Assembly (NCBI GenBank): GCA_016839515.1
Contig: JAEOUE010000198.1
Coordinates: 1-49,930 of the forward strand
DNA: 49,930 bases
From: Candidatus Hodarchaeum mangrovi
GTDB taxonomy: Archaea > Asgardarchaeota > Heimdallarchaeia > Hodarchaeales > Hodarchaeaceae
Reading direction: 5' to 3'
The stretch's first letter is position 1. The number at the start of each line of letters is the position of its first letter. Shown here in pieces: positions 17,240-26,082 of this stretch. The notes under the pieces were generated by a model. The model ran no database searches, was not told the DNA's origin, and worked only from the letters and a program-made list of their open reading frames with translations. The position numbers and the translations under genes were made by a program.

Positions 17240-17368
17240 ATGGATAAGAAAAAAGCACAACAAATAAATGAGCAGAAAAAAGCTCAAAAAAAGGCTGAAT
17301 TTGACGCTTTCCTAAAAAAGAAGAAGGCGGAACGAGAAGAAAGAATTAAACAGGTAAGTAGACCATAA
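17240..17368 (+). CDS. Short highly charged helical peptide
   Basis: ATG at 17240 opens 42 codons: MDKKKAQQINEQKKAQKKAE, then F-D-A-F-L, a KKKKAEREER run and a VSRP tail, ending in TAA. Composition is dominated by Lys, Glu, Gln and Ala, predicting one long amphipathic or coiled helix. No family is recognised. Such peptides can be real nucleic-acid-binding proteins or chance products of A-rich DNA. The absence of a clear ribosome site keeps confidence low. Confidence 0.35.
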   Translation: MDKKKAQQINEQKKAQKKAEFDAFLKKKKAEREERIKQVSRP

Positions 17369-17573
17369 AAGGATAATTGTAAAAAAATTTTATTTTTGGT
17401 CTGTTTCTAGCAATGTTCTTGTCATAACTGATACAGCTGATATGAGGAAGGGAAGAAATTTTTCATTAAAGTAATGTACTTAAAAATTAGAGAATTATAT
17501 ATGCAGATATAACCTAAGACCTTCATTAGGTTTTTTACCATTATCCTTAAGGTTATAAAACTCTTTAGCCTTC

Positions 17574-18297
17574 TTGTACGTATACTTTATTCCATTTATT
17601 AGGTTTTTTAAGGAAACTGGAGAGCATATACCTTTAATCATTAAATATAAGGTAATTTCTTGTCTTATAACACTAATTATCCTTTTTCCAGTCATTTTAG
17701 TACAAAGATTCACTAATATTAATATTTTCCCCGCTTTACCCGAAACTCGTTCCTTTTGGGCATATAGTTATATAACACAAGAATTGTCCCAAGTAGATGC
17801 TAGGTTGCTTGGAAGTAATAACTTTTGTACCCTTTATATGGATAAGGAATGTATTACCAATTTAGATAAAGCATCCATTATTGCAAAAATGGAGGACTTT
17901 TGTAATAAATTTGATAAAATCTCCACAGGGGAATTTAGGTGTCATATTTGTCATTCATACTTCCTATGGGGGGATATTTCAACAACACTTGCGTTATGAA
18001 GAAGAAAGTACGGTCAAAGATTTATTCTGGTGATTCTCAAATAATGAGACTTATTCAATTCTTTATTATATTTCGAAAAATACTCCTATTGCTCCAAAAG
18101 AATAGGGACCAAGGCCTATAATTGAGATTAAAATCACATTGGAAGAAGCGATAAATACCACATCATCCTCAGTGACCAGTCAAACCACTGGATCTACAAA
18201 TACTCTAGGTTTTTCAAATAATTTTCCTCTATTATTAATCATTTTTCTAATTCTAGCTCAGTTAATAGCCTTTATATCTTCAAAATCCAAAAGGTAA
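17574..18297 (+). pseudogene. Decayed membrane-anchored surface protein gene
   Basis: The first part reads in one frame (membrane helix at about 17630-17710, then a soluble region up to GEFR near 17938). The reading then continues sensibly one frame over (VIFVIHTSYGGIFQQHLRYE...). That frame is broken by TGA at 18031 and TAG at 18103, yet goes on with IEIKITLEEA, a Ser/Thr-rich linker and a C-terminal membrane helix (FPLLLIIFLILAQLIAF), ending at TAA 18295-18297. One frameshift and two stops imply a dead gene. The layout, an external domain between two anchors, suggests a cell-surface protein. The family is unrecognised. It overlaps the convergent pyrE end by 40 bases. Confidence 0.55.
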
Positions 18298-18833
18298 TAA
18301 AAATTGACTTTGTTTTTGGACAAAAATTTGCGAAGGATCTCTTTATTATGAATACGGTTTAGTATAACGAATAATCCACAAATCTGTCCTTCATAAGCCT
18401 TAATAGATTGAATAATTGGATCTTTACTCGCTCCTGATGTAATTACATCGTCTACAATTAATATTCGTTTTCCACGAATATCTCCTTCAATTAATTTTCT
18501 TGTTCCATGATCTTTCTGTTGCACTCGGGTTAAAAAAAAGGATTTTTCTAATTCTAACGATAAAGCGACTCCAAGAGGAATCCCTGCTAATGGAGGAGCT
18601 GTTATTCCTTCAATTGTTTGAATAAGGTGATTGGCGTCCAAAAACATAGAAGCAATTTTAATCACTCTTTGAAATTCCTTTGGAAAGTTAGGGAGGATTC
18701 TCAAGTCTATATAAATTGAAGAAATTGTGCCATCTTTGAGGAGAAATTCCCCAGATTTAACAATATCTAGTTTTTTAAGAATATGCAATAACTCTACTTT
18801 TAAAGCTGACTCCAGAGGGATCAAAAAGTTCAC
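18258..18833 (-). CDS. pyrE: Orotate phosphoribosyltransferase
   Basis: PyrE joins orotate to PRPP to give OMP, the fifth step of UMP synthesis. Features in 191 residues: VKSGEFLLKDGTISSIYIDLR at the N-terminus (phosphate-contacting family block), ITAPPLAGIPLGVALSLEL, and the PRPP-binding ILIVDDVITSGASK motif at about 123-136. The start is GTG at 18833. No in-frame ATG exists upstream. It is divergent from pyrF-pyrC, sharing a 69-base promoter region with two AT-rich boxes. Confidence 0.92.
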   Translation of the reverse strand: MNFLIPLESALKVELLHILKKLDIVKSGEFLLKDGTISSIYIDLRILPNFPKEFQRVIKIASMFLDANHLIQTIEGITAPPLAGIPLGVALSLELEKSFFLTRVQQKDHGTRKLIEGDIRGKRILIVDDVITSGASKDPIIQSIKAYEGQICGLFVILNRIHNKEILRKFLSKNKVNFYYLLDFEDIKAIN

Positions 18834-18902
18834 CCAACATTATAATCTTTTTTTTTATTATAAAAACACTTTTTAAAAAGCTTTTAAAGAAAGGATCTGA
18901 CA
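18834..18902. promoter_or_regulatory. Divergent pyrE / pyrF promoter region
   Basis: These 69 bases hold TTATAAAAA (about 18858-18866) and a TTTTTAAAAAGCTTTTAAAG stretch (about 18871-18890). They can serve as TATA boxes for the two opposed pyrimidine genes. AAAGGA lies just before the GTG start of pyrF. The close packing means one bound regulator could affect both directions. Confidence 0.4.
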
Positions 18903-19691
18903 GTGCAAACGGATACTGAAATGACCTTTAATGCCTTACTTCAATTCTCAAAGAAGAAAAGCAATAGTAGAATTTGTGTGGGACTCGATTTAGCTACATA
19001 TGGCAGTAGGGAAAGTAATACTTTAAAGAAGGAACAAAATAAGCTTGAAATAATAATCAACTTAATAAATAATTTAGCACCTGAATGCTGTGCCTTTAAA
19101 ATCAATCGCCAATATATTCTTGATCTTTCTATTGAAGAGATCCAGCTAATTACAGAAACCGCTCATAAATTTAAAAAACCAATTATTATTGACCATAAGC
19201 TCTCAGACATTGGGTCTACAAACGAACAAGCAATATATCGTTTTTCTCAAGAAGGATTTGATGGTTTTACAGCTAGTCCTTATCCAGGTAATATTCAGGA
19301 AATCGCTCAAATGGGTCATTCAGCCATGCTAGCTTCTTTTTTTCTAGTTCTAATGTCTAACCCTGAAGCTATCTGGGTGAAAAATGCTTATTTAGATGGA
19401 TTAGCAATTTTTCAATATATAGCTCGCTTAGCAGATAAATTTGCTGATGGAGTTGTTATTGGAACCACGGGTCATATTACAGAAAAGGACTTACAATTAT
19501 TAAAATATGAACTTCATAATAAAGTAATACTAGCTCCTGGTATAGGAGCTCAAGGTGGAAACATGAAAATACTGCTCGATTTATTTGAGGAAGATGTTAT
19601 ATTCAATGTAGGTCGTTCCATTATTTATGATAGAGATCCACTTACTAAATTAAGGAAATTTAATATTGAAGTGAGTGAATCAGGTTTTTAG
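18903..19691 (+). CDS. pyrF: Orotidine 5'-phosphate decarboxylase
   Basis: PyrF decarboxylates OMP to UMP, the last step of the pathway. The 262-residue TIM barrel shows the first strand ICVGLDLA, KINRQY, the catalytic D-x-K-x2-D motif in IIDHKLSDIG (around residues 98-104), FTASPYPGN, and the phosphate-site VGRSIIYD near the C-terminus. GTG start at 18903 with AAAGGA upstream. An ATG seven codons later is less well placed. Its end overlaps the pyrC start by 17 bases, so the two are translationally coupled. Confidence 0.92.
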   Translation: MQTDTEMTFNALLQFSKKKSNSRICVGLDLATYGSRESNTLKKEQNKLEIIINLINNLAPECCAFKINRQYILDLSIEEIQLITETAHKFKKPIIIDHKLSDIGSTNEQAIYRFSQEGFDGFTASPYPGNIQEIAQMGHSAMLASFFLVLMSNPEAIWVKNAYLDGLAIFQYIARLADKFADGVVIGTTGHITEKDLQLLKYELHNKVILAPGIGAQGGNMKILLDLFEEDVIFNVGRSIIYDRDPLTKLRKFNIEVSESGF

Positions 19692-20937
19692 ATTGCTTTT
19701 AACTAATTCTAAAGTAAAAATCCAGGATAAATATCTCAGAATTAATATTTTAATTAATGAGGAAACAGGTGTTATTCAAAAAACATTTCTTCGGGCCCCA
19801 AACTCTAAACAAAGAAGCGAACAGATATTTAATCTCAAAGGGAAATTTGTTATTCCTGGACTAGTTGATATTCATTCACATTTAAGAGATTTTGAAGAAT
19901 CATCAAAAGAAACTTTACTCACAGGAGCGAAAGCTGCTGCCGCTGGTGGGTATACTACTGTTTTTGATATGCCTAATAAAATACCCCCAATGCTCAACTT
20001 GGAGGATCTTGACAGATTCACTAAAAAAGCTAATAAAATTTCTTTTATAACAATTATTCCATATTTAATGCTTAATTCCGATACAAATTCATATTTACTT
20101 TCTAATTATTCATTTTTTAAAGCATATTTCGGAGATACTACAGGAAATTATCAAACAACTGAAGAAGATATTCTCAACTTTATAAAAGCAGAAGGTAAAT
20201 TTCTTAGTATCCATGCGGAAGATAATGCATTAATTGAACTTAATACAAAGAAGTATAATGATCGAGTAAAACATCATTGTGAGATAAGAGGGCCCTCAAC
20301 AGAAACAAAAGCAATTAACAGAATTATTACACTTAAAAATTCCTTAAAATCAAATTCATCGATACATTTTGCCCATATTACCTTAAAAGAATCTGTAATT
20401 TCTCTAATTTCAAATTTTTGCTCTTTTGAAGCAACTCCACACCATTTAAGTCTAAATCGAGATGATTATGAAAGATTAGGTACCTGGGGGAAGATGAATC
20501 CACCATTACGTTCCAAGAAAGAACAACATGATCTCTGGAATCTTTATCTAAATGCTCAAATTCCGATTATTGCTACAGATCACGCCCCACATACAAAGAA
20601 TGAAAAACTTGAGGTTTTCTTAAGTGGAATACCAGGACTAGAAACAGCACTTGCTGTAATATTGAATAAGCTTAAGCCAATCAGTGAGAAAAAGATGGAT
20701 TTAATCATGAATACTTTTTCATTAAATCCACGAAAGTTAATGGGATTAAGTAACTCCTCTGGAATTCAAGAGAATGAAATAGCAGATCTTACAATTATTG
20801 ACCCCTTAAAAGAAAAAACTGTTTTAGCTGATGAATTAAAGACTAAATGTGAATGGTCTCCATGGGAAGGACAGAAATTGTGCGGATGGCCTGTTTTAAC
20901 TATTCATAAGGGCCATATTTCATTTAATGAGATTTAG
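19675..20937 (+). CDS. pyrC: Dihydroorotase
   Basis: PyrC cyclises carbamoyl aspartate to dihydroorotate. The 420-residue amidohydrolase has the metal motif DIHSHLRDFEE, GAKAAAAGGYTTVFDMPN, HAED, a HFAHI metal histidine, ATPHHLSL and TDHAPHTKNE with the catalytic Asp. It corresponds to the class I archaeal/bacterial enzyme. GTG 19675 overlaps the end of pyrF; TTG 19693, directly after the pyrF stop, is another possible start. The gene ends 14 bases inside the convergent pyrK end. Confidence 0.92.
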   Translation: MNQVFRLLLTNSKVKIQDKYLRINILINEETGVIQKTFLRAPNSKQRSEQIFNLKGKFVIPGLVDIHSHLRDFEESSKETLLTGAKAAAAGGYTTVFDMPNKIPPMLNLEDLDRFTKKANKISFITIIPYLMLNSDTNSYLLSNYSFFKAYFGDTTGNYQTTEEDILNFIKAEGKFLSIHAEDNALIELNTKKYNDRVKHHCEIRGPSTETKAINRIITLKNSLKSNSSIHFAHITLKESVISLISNFCSFEATPHHLSLNRDDYERLGTWGKMNPPLRSKKEQHDLWNLYLNAQIPIIATDHAPHTKNEKLEVFLSGIPGLETALAVILNKLKPISEKKMDLIMNTFSLNPRKLMGLSNSSGIQENEIADLTIIDPLKEKTVLADELKTKCEWSPWEGQKLCGWPVLTIHKGHISFNEI

Positions 20938-21781
20938 ATTCAAAGATATATTTAGAACCATTTTTGTTTCTCCCAAAAAACCCAAAATCAGTAACTTTTA
21001 CTAATATATCACCCCGAAAAACAGGACCATCACGACAAATGCTCAATCCATTAGCATCCAGAATACATGATCCACAAATTCCAAATCCGCACTTGATATA
21101 GCGATCTGCAAGATTAATTTGAGTAACAGGGATTAAGTCGTATAGTTTTGATATCTCTAGAACATTCTTTAACATCAATTCGGGACCACAGGCATAGATT
21201 TCTATTGTGGACTGATCAAAAGGATGATTTGCGAGGACATCATTCATTCTATCAGTAGGATATCCAGTATAACCTTCACTACCATCTTCAGTGCAATAAA
21301 TTAATTGATTCAGGGGAAGCTTTTCTAATTCTTTCTTAAAGAGAATTTCATTGTCCGTTTTAGCACCATATATTAAAACAACGTTCTTATCCCTTTTTAA
21401 ACATATTTCTGAAAGAAGATAACGAAGAGGAGCCATACCCATACCTCCTCCAATAATTAGAGCAGTCTTTTTTTTAGTTAGCCTGAATCCATTTCCAAAT
21501 GGACCTCGTAAACCGATTAAGGTTCCAGGATCGATATTGATCATGTTTCTGGAGGTTTGACCTAAGTCACAAATAGTAAAGAAAAGATGTTTTTTTTGTC
21601 TTTTACTAATGGAAATCGGAATCTCATCATCATTTGGAAGCCAAAGCATAAAAAATTGACCGGGTATCGTCGCAATAAACTCATGAAGATGGAATTCAAG
21701 AGTAGCTGTTTTCACATTTTCTTTCTTCTTCGAGATCACTGGTAAACTTCTTGGGAGATCATATCTTACCATATTATTCAT
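20924..21781 (-). CDS. pyrK: Dihydroorotate dehydrogenase electron-transfer subunit
   Basis: PyrK passes electrons from the PyrD FMN through FAD and a [2Fe-2S] cluster to NAD+. The 285-residue protein has a flavodoxin-reductase barrel, GPFGNGF for flavin, LIIGGGMGMAPLRYL for nucleotide binding, CGPELMLKNV, and four cluster cysteines in IKCGFGICGSCILDANGLSIC. Its start overlaps the end of pyrD by eight bases, matching the obligatory PyrD-PyrK complex. The archaeal protein has a normal length for the family. Confidence 0.93.
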   Translation of the reverse strand: MNNMVRYDLPRSLPVISKKKENVKTATLEFHLHEFIATIPGQFFMLWLPNDDEIPISISKRQKKHLFFTICDLGQTSRNMINIDPGTLIGLRGPFGNGFRLTKKKTALIIGGGMGMAPLRYLLSEICLKRDKNVVLIYGAKTDNEILFKKELEKLPLNQLIYCTEDGSEGYTGYPTDRMNDVLANHPFDQSTIEIYACGPELMLKNVLEISKLYDLIPVTQINLADRYIKCGFGICGSCILDANGLSICRDGPVFRGDILVKVTDFGFFGRNKNGSKYIFESKSH

Positions 21782-22700
21782 GTACCAATCCTCTTAATGA
21801 ATAAAGGGAGGAAGAATTTTCTTCCAGGTACCCTACAATCCCTGTTATAATTTCAGTAGTTAGGTCTAGAGCTGAAGCCCTCACCAAGGCTGAACCTATT
21901 TGTACTGCACAGGCTCCTGCAAGAATATATTCTATCACATCTTCCCATTTCCATACCCCTCCAACCCCAATTAAAGGAATATTTTTACCAAAATAATCGA
22001 ATAGATCATAAATCATCCTAACTCCAACTGGTTTAATAGCTCTTCCAGATAATCCTCCTCTCTTATTGCTAAGGAATGGTTTTTTTATTTGAATATCAAT
22101 ATATAGGGCTTTTAGAGTATTTATCGCAACAATAACATCTGCTCCAGAATCCAATGCAACTTCTGCAATTGGAATTATGTCTGTGATATTAGGAGTTAGT
22201 TTCACCCAGATTGGGATTGAACTACACAATTTTACTTCGGATATAATTTCAGAAACAACTTCTGGATCTGTACCTATGGCTAATCCAACTTTATCTGCAT
22301 GGGGACAGCTTAAATTAATCTCAAATGCAATTGGTTTAGGTAATTCAAATTCTTCAAAGAATGTAATAATTTGATGAAACTCCTCTGGGGAGGAACCAAA
22401 AACTGAAATAACATATTTAGTATCTTTATCAATATTTTTAAGCTCCTCTCCAAATTTTTCATACCCAAGATTTGCTAAACCAACAGCATTGATCACGGAT
22501 TGAGTCTCAGGAATATAAAAAACGCTTGGATTCGAGTATCCGTCTCTTGGTTCTAAACCCACTGATTTTGTTACAACCGCCCCAAAACCTTCATGATAAA
22601 TTTTGTTTAATGTTGAATAACTTGAACCAAGTATTCCAGAAGCTAAAATCAATGGATTTCTTAATACAATAGACCCAATAGTTGCTTCTAATTGATTCAA
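21774..22700 (-). CDS. pyrD: Dihydroorotate dehydrogenase, class 1B catalytic subunit
   Basis: The FMN-containing TIM-barrel enzyme oxidises dihydroorotate to orotate. In 308 residues: LILASGILGSSYSTL, NAVGLANLGYE, the catalytic-cysteine loop EINLSCPHADKVG, WVKLTPN, IVAINTLKA and GVGGVWKWED with the phosphate-binding end AVQIGSALVR. The neighbouring pyrK shows it is the NAD-linked class 1B form. The gene lies three bases after pyrI and overlaps pyrK. Confidence 0.94.
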   Translation of the reverse strand: MNQLEATIGSIVLRNPLILASGILGSSYSTLNKIYHEGFGAVVTKSVGLEPRDGYSNPSVFYIPETQSVINAVGLANLGYEKFGEELKNIDKDTKYVISVFGSSPEEFHQIITFFEEFELPKPIAFEINLSCPHADKVGLAIGTDPEVVSEIISEVKLCSSIPIWVKLTPNITDIIPIAEVALDSGADVIVAINTLKALYIDIQIKKPFLSNKRGGLSGRAIKPVGVRMIYDLFDYFGKNIPLIGVGGVWKWEDVIEYILAGACAVQIGSALVRASALDLTTEIITGIVGYLEENSSSLYSLRGLVHE

Positions 22701-22703
22701 TAA

Positions 22704-23204
22704 TTAAGACACCATTGTTAAGGTTTGAAAGACATCAAATATCTTATCACAGTAGATACATCGCAATTTTACTGATTCATTAGTACCATTACTTTTTATA
22801 ACTTTGAATTCAGGTTCAACATCTTCATGTAACTTAGTAATGCAGGAATGACCTGGACATTGAAATAATCCACGAGTAAACTCTGGAGTCTCCAATCGTA
22901 CTTTTCTAATTATTTTATAGTCCTCAATAACTACCAAATTACTTCCAGCTATTAATAATCCTAGCATCTCTAGATTAAGATCTGATTCCTTTATATTTCG
23001 TATTTTTAAAACATCTTTTCGTCCTAATCGTTTAGATGAAACATTTATTGCGACAAATACAGAGTGTGGATAATGATTATCAATTTTCAATGCCTGAAGA
23101 ACTAAAAACGCGGTTCCAGCAGGAGTAATATGATCAATAACAATTCCATTATCAATTTTATTAACTATTAATTGCTTTTTATCAGCCAACTCATCATTTT
23201 CCAT
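22704..23204 (-). CDS. pyrI: Aspartate carbamoyltransferase regulatory chain
   Basis: PyrI binds CTP/ATP and zinc and forms the dodecameric holoenzyme with PyrB. The 166-residue protein has the nucleotide domain (NGIVIDHITPAGTAFLVLQAL, then a VFVAINVSSKRLGRKDVLKI region) and a C-terminal zinc domain with C-x4-C (CPGHSC) and C-x2-C (CIYC). A separate pyrI is found in archaea and enterobacteria. It starts eight bases after the pyrB stop, as usual. Confidence 0.93.
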   Translation of the reverse strand: MENDELADKKQLIVNKIDNGIVIDHITPAGTAFLVLQALKIDNHYPHSVFVAINVSSKRLGRKDVLKIRNIKESDLNLEMLGLLIAGSNLVVIEDYKIIRKVRLETPEFTRGLFQCPGHSCITKLHEDVEPEFKVIKSNGTNESVKLRCIYCDKIFDVFQTLTMVS

Positions 23205-23211
23205 TTGATAG

Positions 23212-24156
23212 TCACTTCCTGTGTTCTAACAATTTTTTAAGAAGAGCCATCCTTGTAAAAACTCCATTCTTAGCTTGTTCAAAATATAATGCTTGTGGAA
23301 GTTGATCGATTGCATAAGGAATTTCATCCACCCGAGGAAGAGGATGCATTATGATAAGTGAGTCCTTGGCAAGTTTCATTAAGGATGGATGAACTTGATA
23401 TGAACCTTTAACTTTATTAAACAACATTGGATCAGGGAATCTTTCTTTTTGGAGTCGTGTAATATATAATACATCTAACTCTCCTATAATTTCACTAAGA
23501 TTTTCTAAGTTTATAATGTTGAGGTTGGAATCTTCTAAATCATAAAGAAGCTCTTCTTGAAGACTTAGTGTAGGATGGGAAATCGAGTAAATTGTATTTT
23601 TTCCAAATTTAGATAAGGCAAAAAGAAGAGAAGAAATCGTTCTGCTATATCTTAAATCACCAACTAATCCTACATTTAATCCATCCAATCGCTTTAATTT
23701 TTCATGAATCGTAAAAATATCCAAAAGAGCTTGAGTTGGATGTTCCTGACTTCCTGAACCTCCTGAAATCACTGAAACACCTTGACGATCAGCTATTTTT
23801 GCTGCCAACTTTGCAGAACCACGATGAGGATGACGGAGTACAATACAATCAGAGTAGCTAGCAAGCATGGTGATTGTGTCAGATAAAGATTCACCTTTTT
23901 CAATTGATGTCCCAGCTTGACTTGAGAAGCCCATACAGGTACCTCCAAGTCTTAACATTGCACTTTCAAACGAGAGACGTGTTCTAGTACTGGGTTCCCA
24001 GAATGCTAAAGCTAATATCCTACCATTAAGTAAGTTGGAATATTTAGAGGGAAATTTCTTAATCTCATAGGTCTGGTTGATAATTTCCTGAATATATTCT
24101 TCTTTCATGTCTCGTATCCCAATTATATGGGAAACTGTTTCTTTTTGATCATACAT
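23212..24156 (-). CDS. pyrB: Aspartate carbamoyltransferase catalytic chain
   Basis: PyrB condenses carbamoyl phosphate with aspartate, the committed step of pyrimidine synthesis. The 314-residue sequence has the carbamoyl-phosphate motif EPSTRTRLSFESAM, IEKGESLSDT, LRHPHRGSA, EHPTQALLDIFTI, and MHPLPRVDEI near the C-terminus. All catalytic positions that I can name appear present. It lies between pyrG and pyrI with single-digit gaps, so it belongs to the same operon. Confidence 0.95.
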   Translation of the reverse strand: MYDQKETVSHIIGIRDMKEEYIQEIINQTYEIKKFPSKYSNLLNGRILALAFWEPSTRTRLSFESAMLRLGGTCMGFSSQAGTSIEKGESLSDTITMLASYSDCIVLRHPHRGSAKLAAKIADRQGVSVISGGSGSQEHPTQALLDIFTIHEKLKRLDGLNVGLVGDLRYSRTISSLLFALSKFGKNTIYSISHPTLSLQEELLYDLEDSNLNIINLENLSEIIGELDVLYITRLQKERFPDPMLFNKVKGSYQVHPSLMKLAKDSLIIMHPLPRVDEIPYAIDQLPQALYFEQAKNGVFTRMALLKKLLEHRK

Positions 24157-24162
24157 ATGTTT

Positions 24163-25779
24163 TTATCTCCGTTTATATTTTTGACAAGCTCTAACAAATG
24201 CAAGGAAGATTGGGGAGGGATTTTCAAACCGTGATAGAAATTCAGGATGATATTGAGTTCCAATAAAAAATGGATGGTTATGGTATTCTCCTATATGAAC
24301 AACAGATTCATCTGCAGATTTTCCTGAAAAAACAAACCCATGTGATTCAAATTGAGTTAAATAATCAGGATTTATTTCATAACGATGACGAAATCGCTCA
24401 TGAATTATTGTTTGTTCGTAGATTTGATGTGCTAAAGTTCCCTCTTGAATTTTCACAGGATAAGACCCTAATCGCATGGTTCCTCCCTTACGATAAACTT
24501 TCTTTTGTGAGGGGAGGAGATCAATAACAGGATATTCAGTATGCAAGTCAAATTCAGTTGAATTGGCATTCTCTAATCCACATACATTACGAGCAAATTC
24601 AATAATAGCACACTGTAAACCTAAACATAATCCAAGAAATGGAATACCTTTCTCACGAGTCTCTTTAATTAGTCTGATTTTCCCTTCAATTCCTCTTAAT
24701 CCAAATCCACCTGGAATAATAAGACCATCACATCTACTCAATTCGTCAATGATTTCATGATTATTTTCATCTGTAGTCTCTATTAGGACTGGGGTAATTC
24801 CCACTCCTAAATGAGCGCCAGCATGAGTTAAAGCTTTAGTTACTGATACATAAGCATCTCCAAGCTGAGTGTACTTCCCTCCTAATCCAACTCGTAGTTT
24901 CTCAGTTGGATAAGAAATAGAGAAGACTAATTCTTTCCATTTATCAAGATTTGGGATTTTTTGGATTTTCAAATTCAATTTTTGTGATACACTATTTAAA
25001 ATATTTTCCTCAATTAACAGGAAGGGATAATTATATGTAACTGGTATATCGTGACCTGAAATAACATTATTTATAGGCACATTACAAAACATTGCAATTT
25101 TTTCACGAACATCTTCACTTAATGGGGAATCTGTACGACAGAGGAGAATATCAGGTTGAACTCCCATCCCCTGAAGGATTTTAACGCTTGTTTGGGTTGG
25201 TTTTGTTTTCTGTTCTCCCACTACTTTCAAAGTTGGAACTAGTGTAACATGAACCCAGCATAAATCGGTAGAATTTACTTTCAAACTTAACTGTCGCATT
25301 GCTTCAATAAAATACGAGTTTTCTATGTCTCCAACCGTTCCACCCACCTCAACAAGTGTAATATCGGTAACTTCATCCTTTTGTCGAATCCATTGAATTA
25401 TTTCATTTGTTACATGGGGAATAAATTGAATATCCTGTCCTAAAAATTCGCCTTGCCGTTCTTTCTCAATAATTAAATGAAAAATCTGACCTCCAGTTAA
25501 TGAAGACCATGAATCTAACGATTTATTTAAAAAACGTTCATATTCACCAAGATCCATATCAGTCTCGGTTCCATCATCTAAGACAAAGACTTCTCCATGT
25601 TTGAAGGGGTTAATAGTTCCAGCATCAACATTTAAGTAACCATCAAATTTTATTGGAGTGGTTCTAAATCCTGAAGCTTCCAAGAGTTTGGCTAAAGAAG
25701 CAGCAAATAATCCCTTTCCAAGTCCTGATAGCACACCTCCAGTTACTATTATGTATTTATGCAGTATTTTAATCACCAA
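24163..25779 (-). CDS. pyrG: CTP synthase
   Basis: PyrG aminates UTP to CTP using glutamine and ATP. The 538-residue protein has the synthetase domain (IVTGGVLSGLGKG P-loop, EVFVLDDGTETDMDLGEYERF, EVGGTVGDIEN) and a C-terminal class I glutaminase with the nucleophile in PFLGLCLGLQCA and the His/Glu in GTQYHPEF. Placing CTP synthase at the head of a pyrB-pyrI-pyrD-pyrK operon links UMP synthesis with CTP supply; PyrI is feedback-regulated by CTP in known systems. The start is TTG at 25779 or GTG at 25776; no ATG is near. Confidence 0.95.
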   Translation of the reverse strand: MVIKILHKYIIVTGGVLSGLGKGLFAASLAKLLEASGFRTTPIKFDGYLNVDAGTINPFKHGEVFVLDDGTETDMDLGEYERFLNKSLDSWSSLTGGQIFHLIIEKERQGEFLGQDIQFIPHVTNEIIQWIRQKDEVTDITLVEVGGTVGDIENSYFIEAMRQLSLKVNSTDLCWVHVTLVPTLKVVGEQKTKPTQTSVKILQGMGVQPDILLCRTDSPLSEDVREKIAMFCNVPINNVISGHDIPVTYNYPFLLIEENILNSVSQKLNLKIQKIPNLDKWKELVFSISYPTEKLRVGLGGKYTQLGDAYVSVTKALTHAGAHLGVGITPVLIETTDENNHEIIDELSRCDGLIIPGGFGLRGIEGKIRLIKETREKGIPFLGLCLGLQCAIIEFARNVCGLENANSTEFDLHTEYPVIDLLPSQKKVYRKGGTMRLGSYPVKIQEGTLAHQIYEQTIIHERFRHRYEINPDYLTQFESHGFVFSGKSADESVVHIGEYHNHPFFIGTQYHPEFLSRFENPSPIFLAFVRACQKYKRR

Positions 25780-26073
25780 ATTAATATAAATATATATATT
25801 TTATTTTATTAAATCAATCTAATATTAAGTCTTTTTTAAGGCTAATTTAGGAATGAAATCAATCTATTAATACTAATTCTTAAGGTAATTAAGTAAATAA
25901 TCCAAATCAATCTTTATTTTGAAAATAAAATATAAGATGATCGACCTTTTAATATTATAGTCTCACTTCCAATATGGTCTTTTGTAGCTATTGTAAAAGA
26001 AGTAATATATTTTATTATTTCCAAAAGAGAGTCTAATGCCAGTACCTCATTCAAAGGATTATAATTTGCTGAG
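25780..26073. promoter_or_regulatory. AT-rich divergent promoter region (pyr operon / FAD dehydrogenase)
   Basis: No gene is seen. Minus-strand TATA candidates lie at about 25785-25818, where a run such as TATATATATTTATAT is very close to the TTG start of pyrG. That would give a nearly leaderless transcript. The rightward gene has no clear box. I see no attenuator or riboswitch. Confidence 0.4.
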
Positions 26074-26082
26074 TTGAAGCAA

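Noticed and set aside
17495..17713. 72-residue minus-strand frame
   Set aside because: It overlaps the decayed membrane-protein gene, and nothing in it is recognisable; it may be chance.
18848..18856. T9 run as a terminator
   Set aside because: It sits in the divergent pyrE/pyrF promoter region, where no transcript is expected to end on the plus strand.
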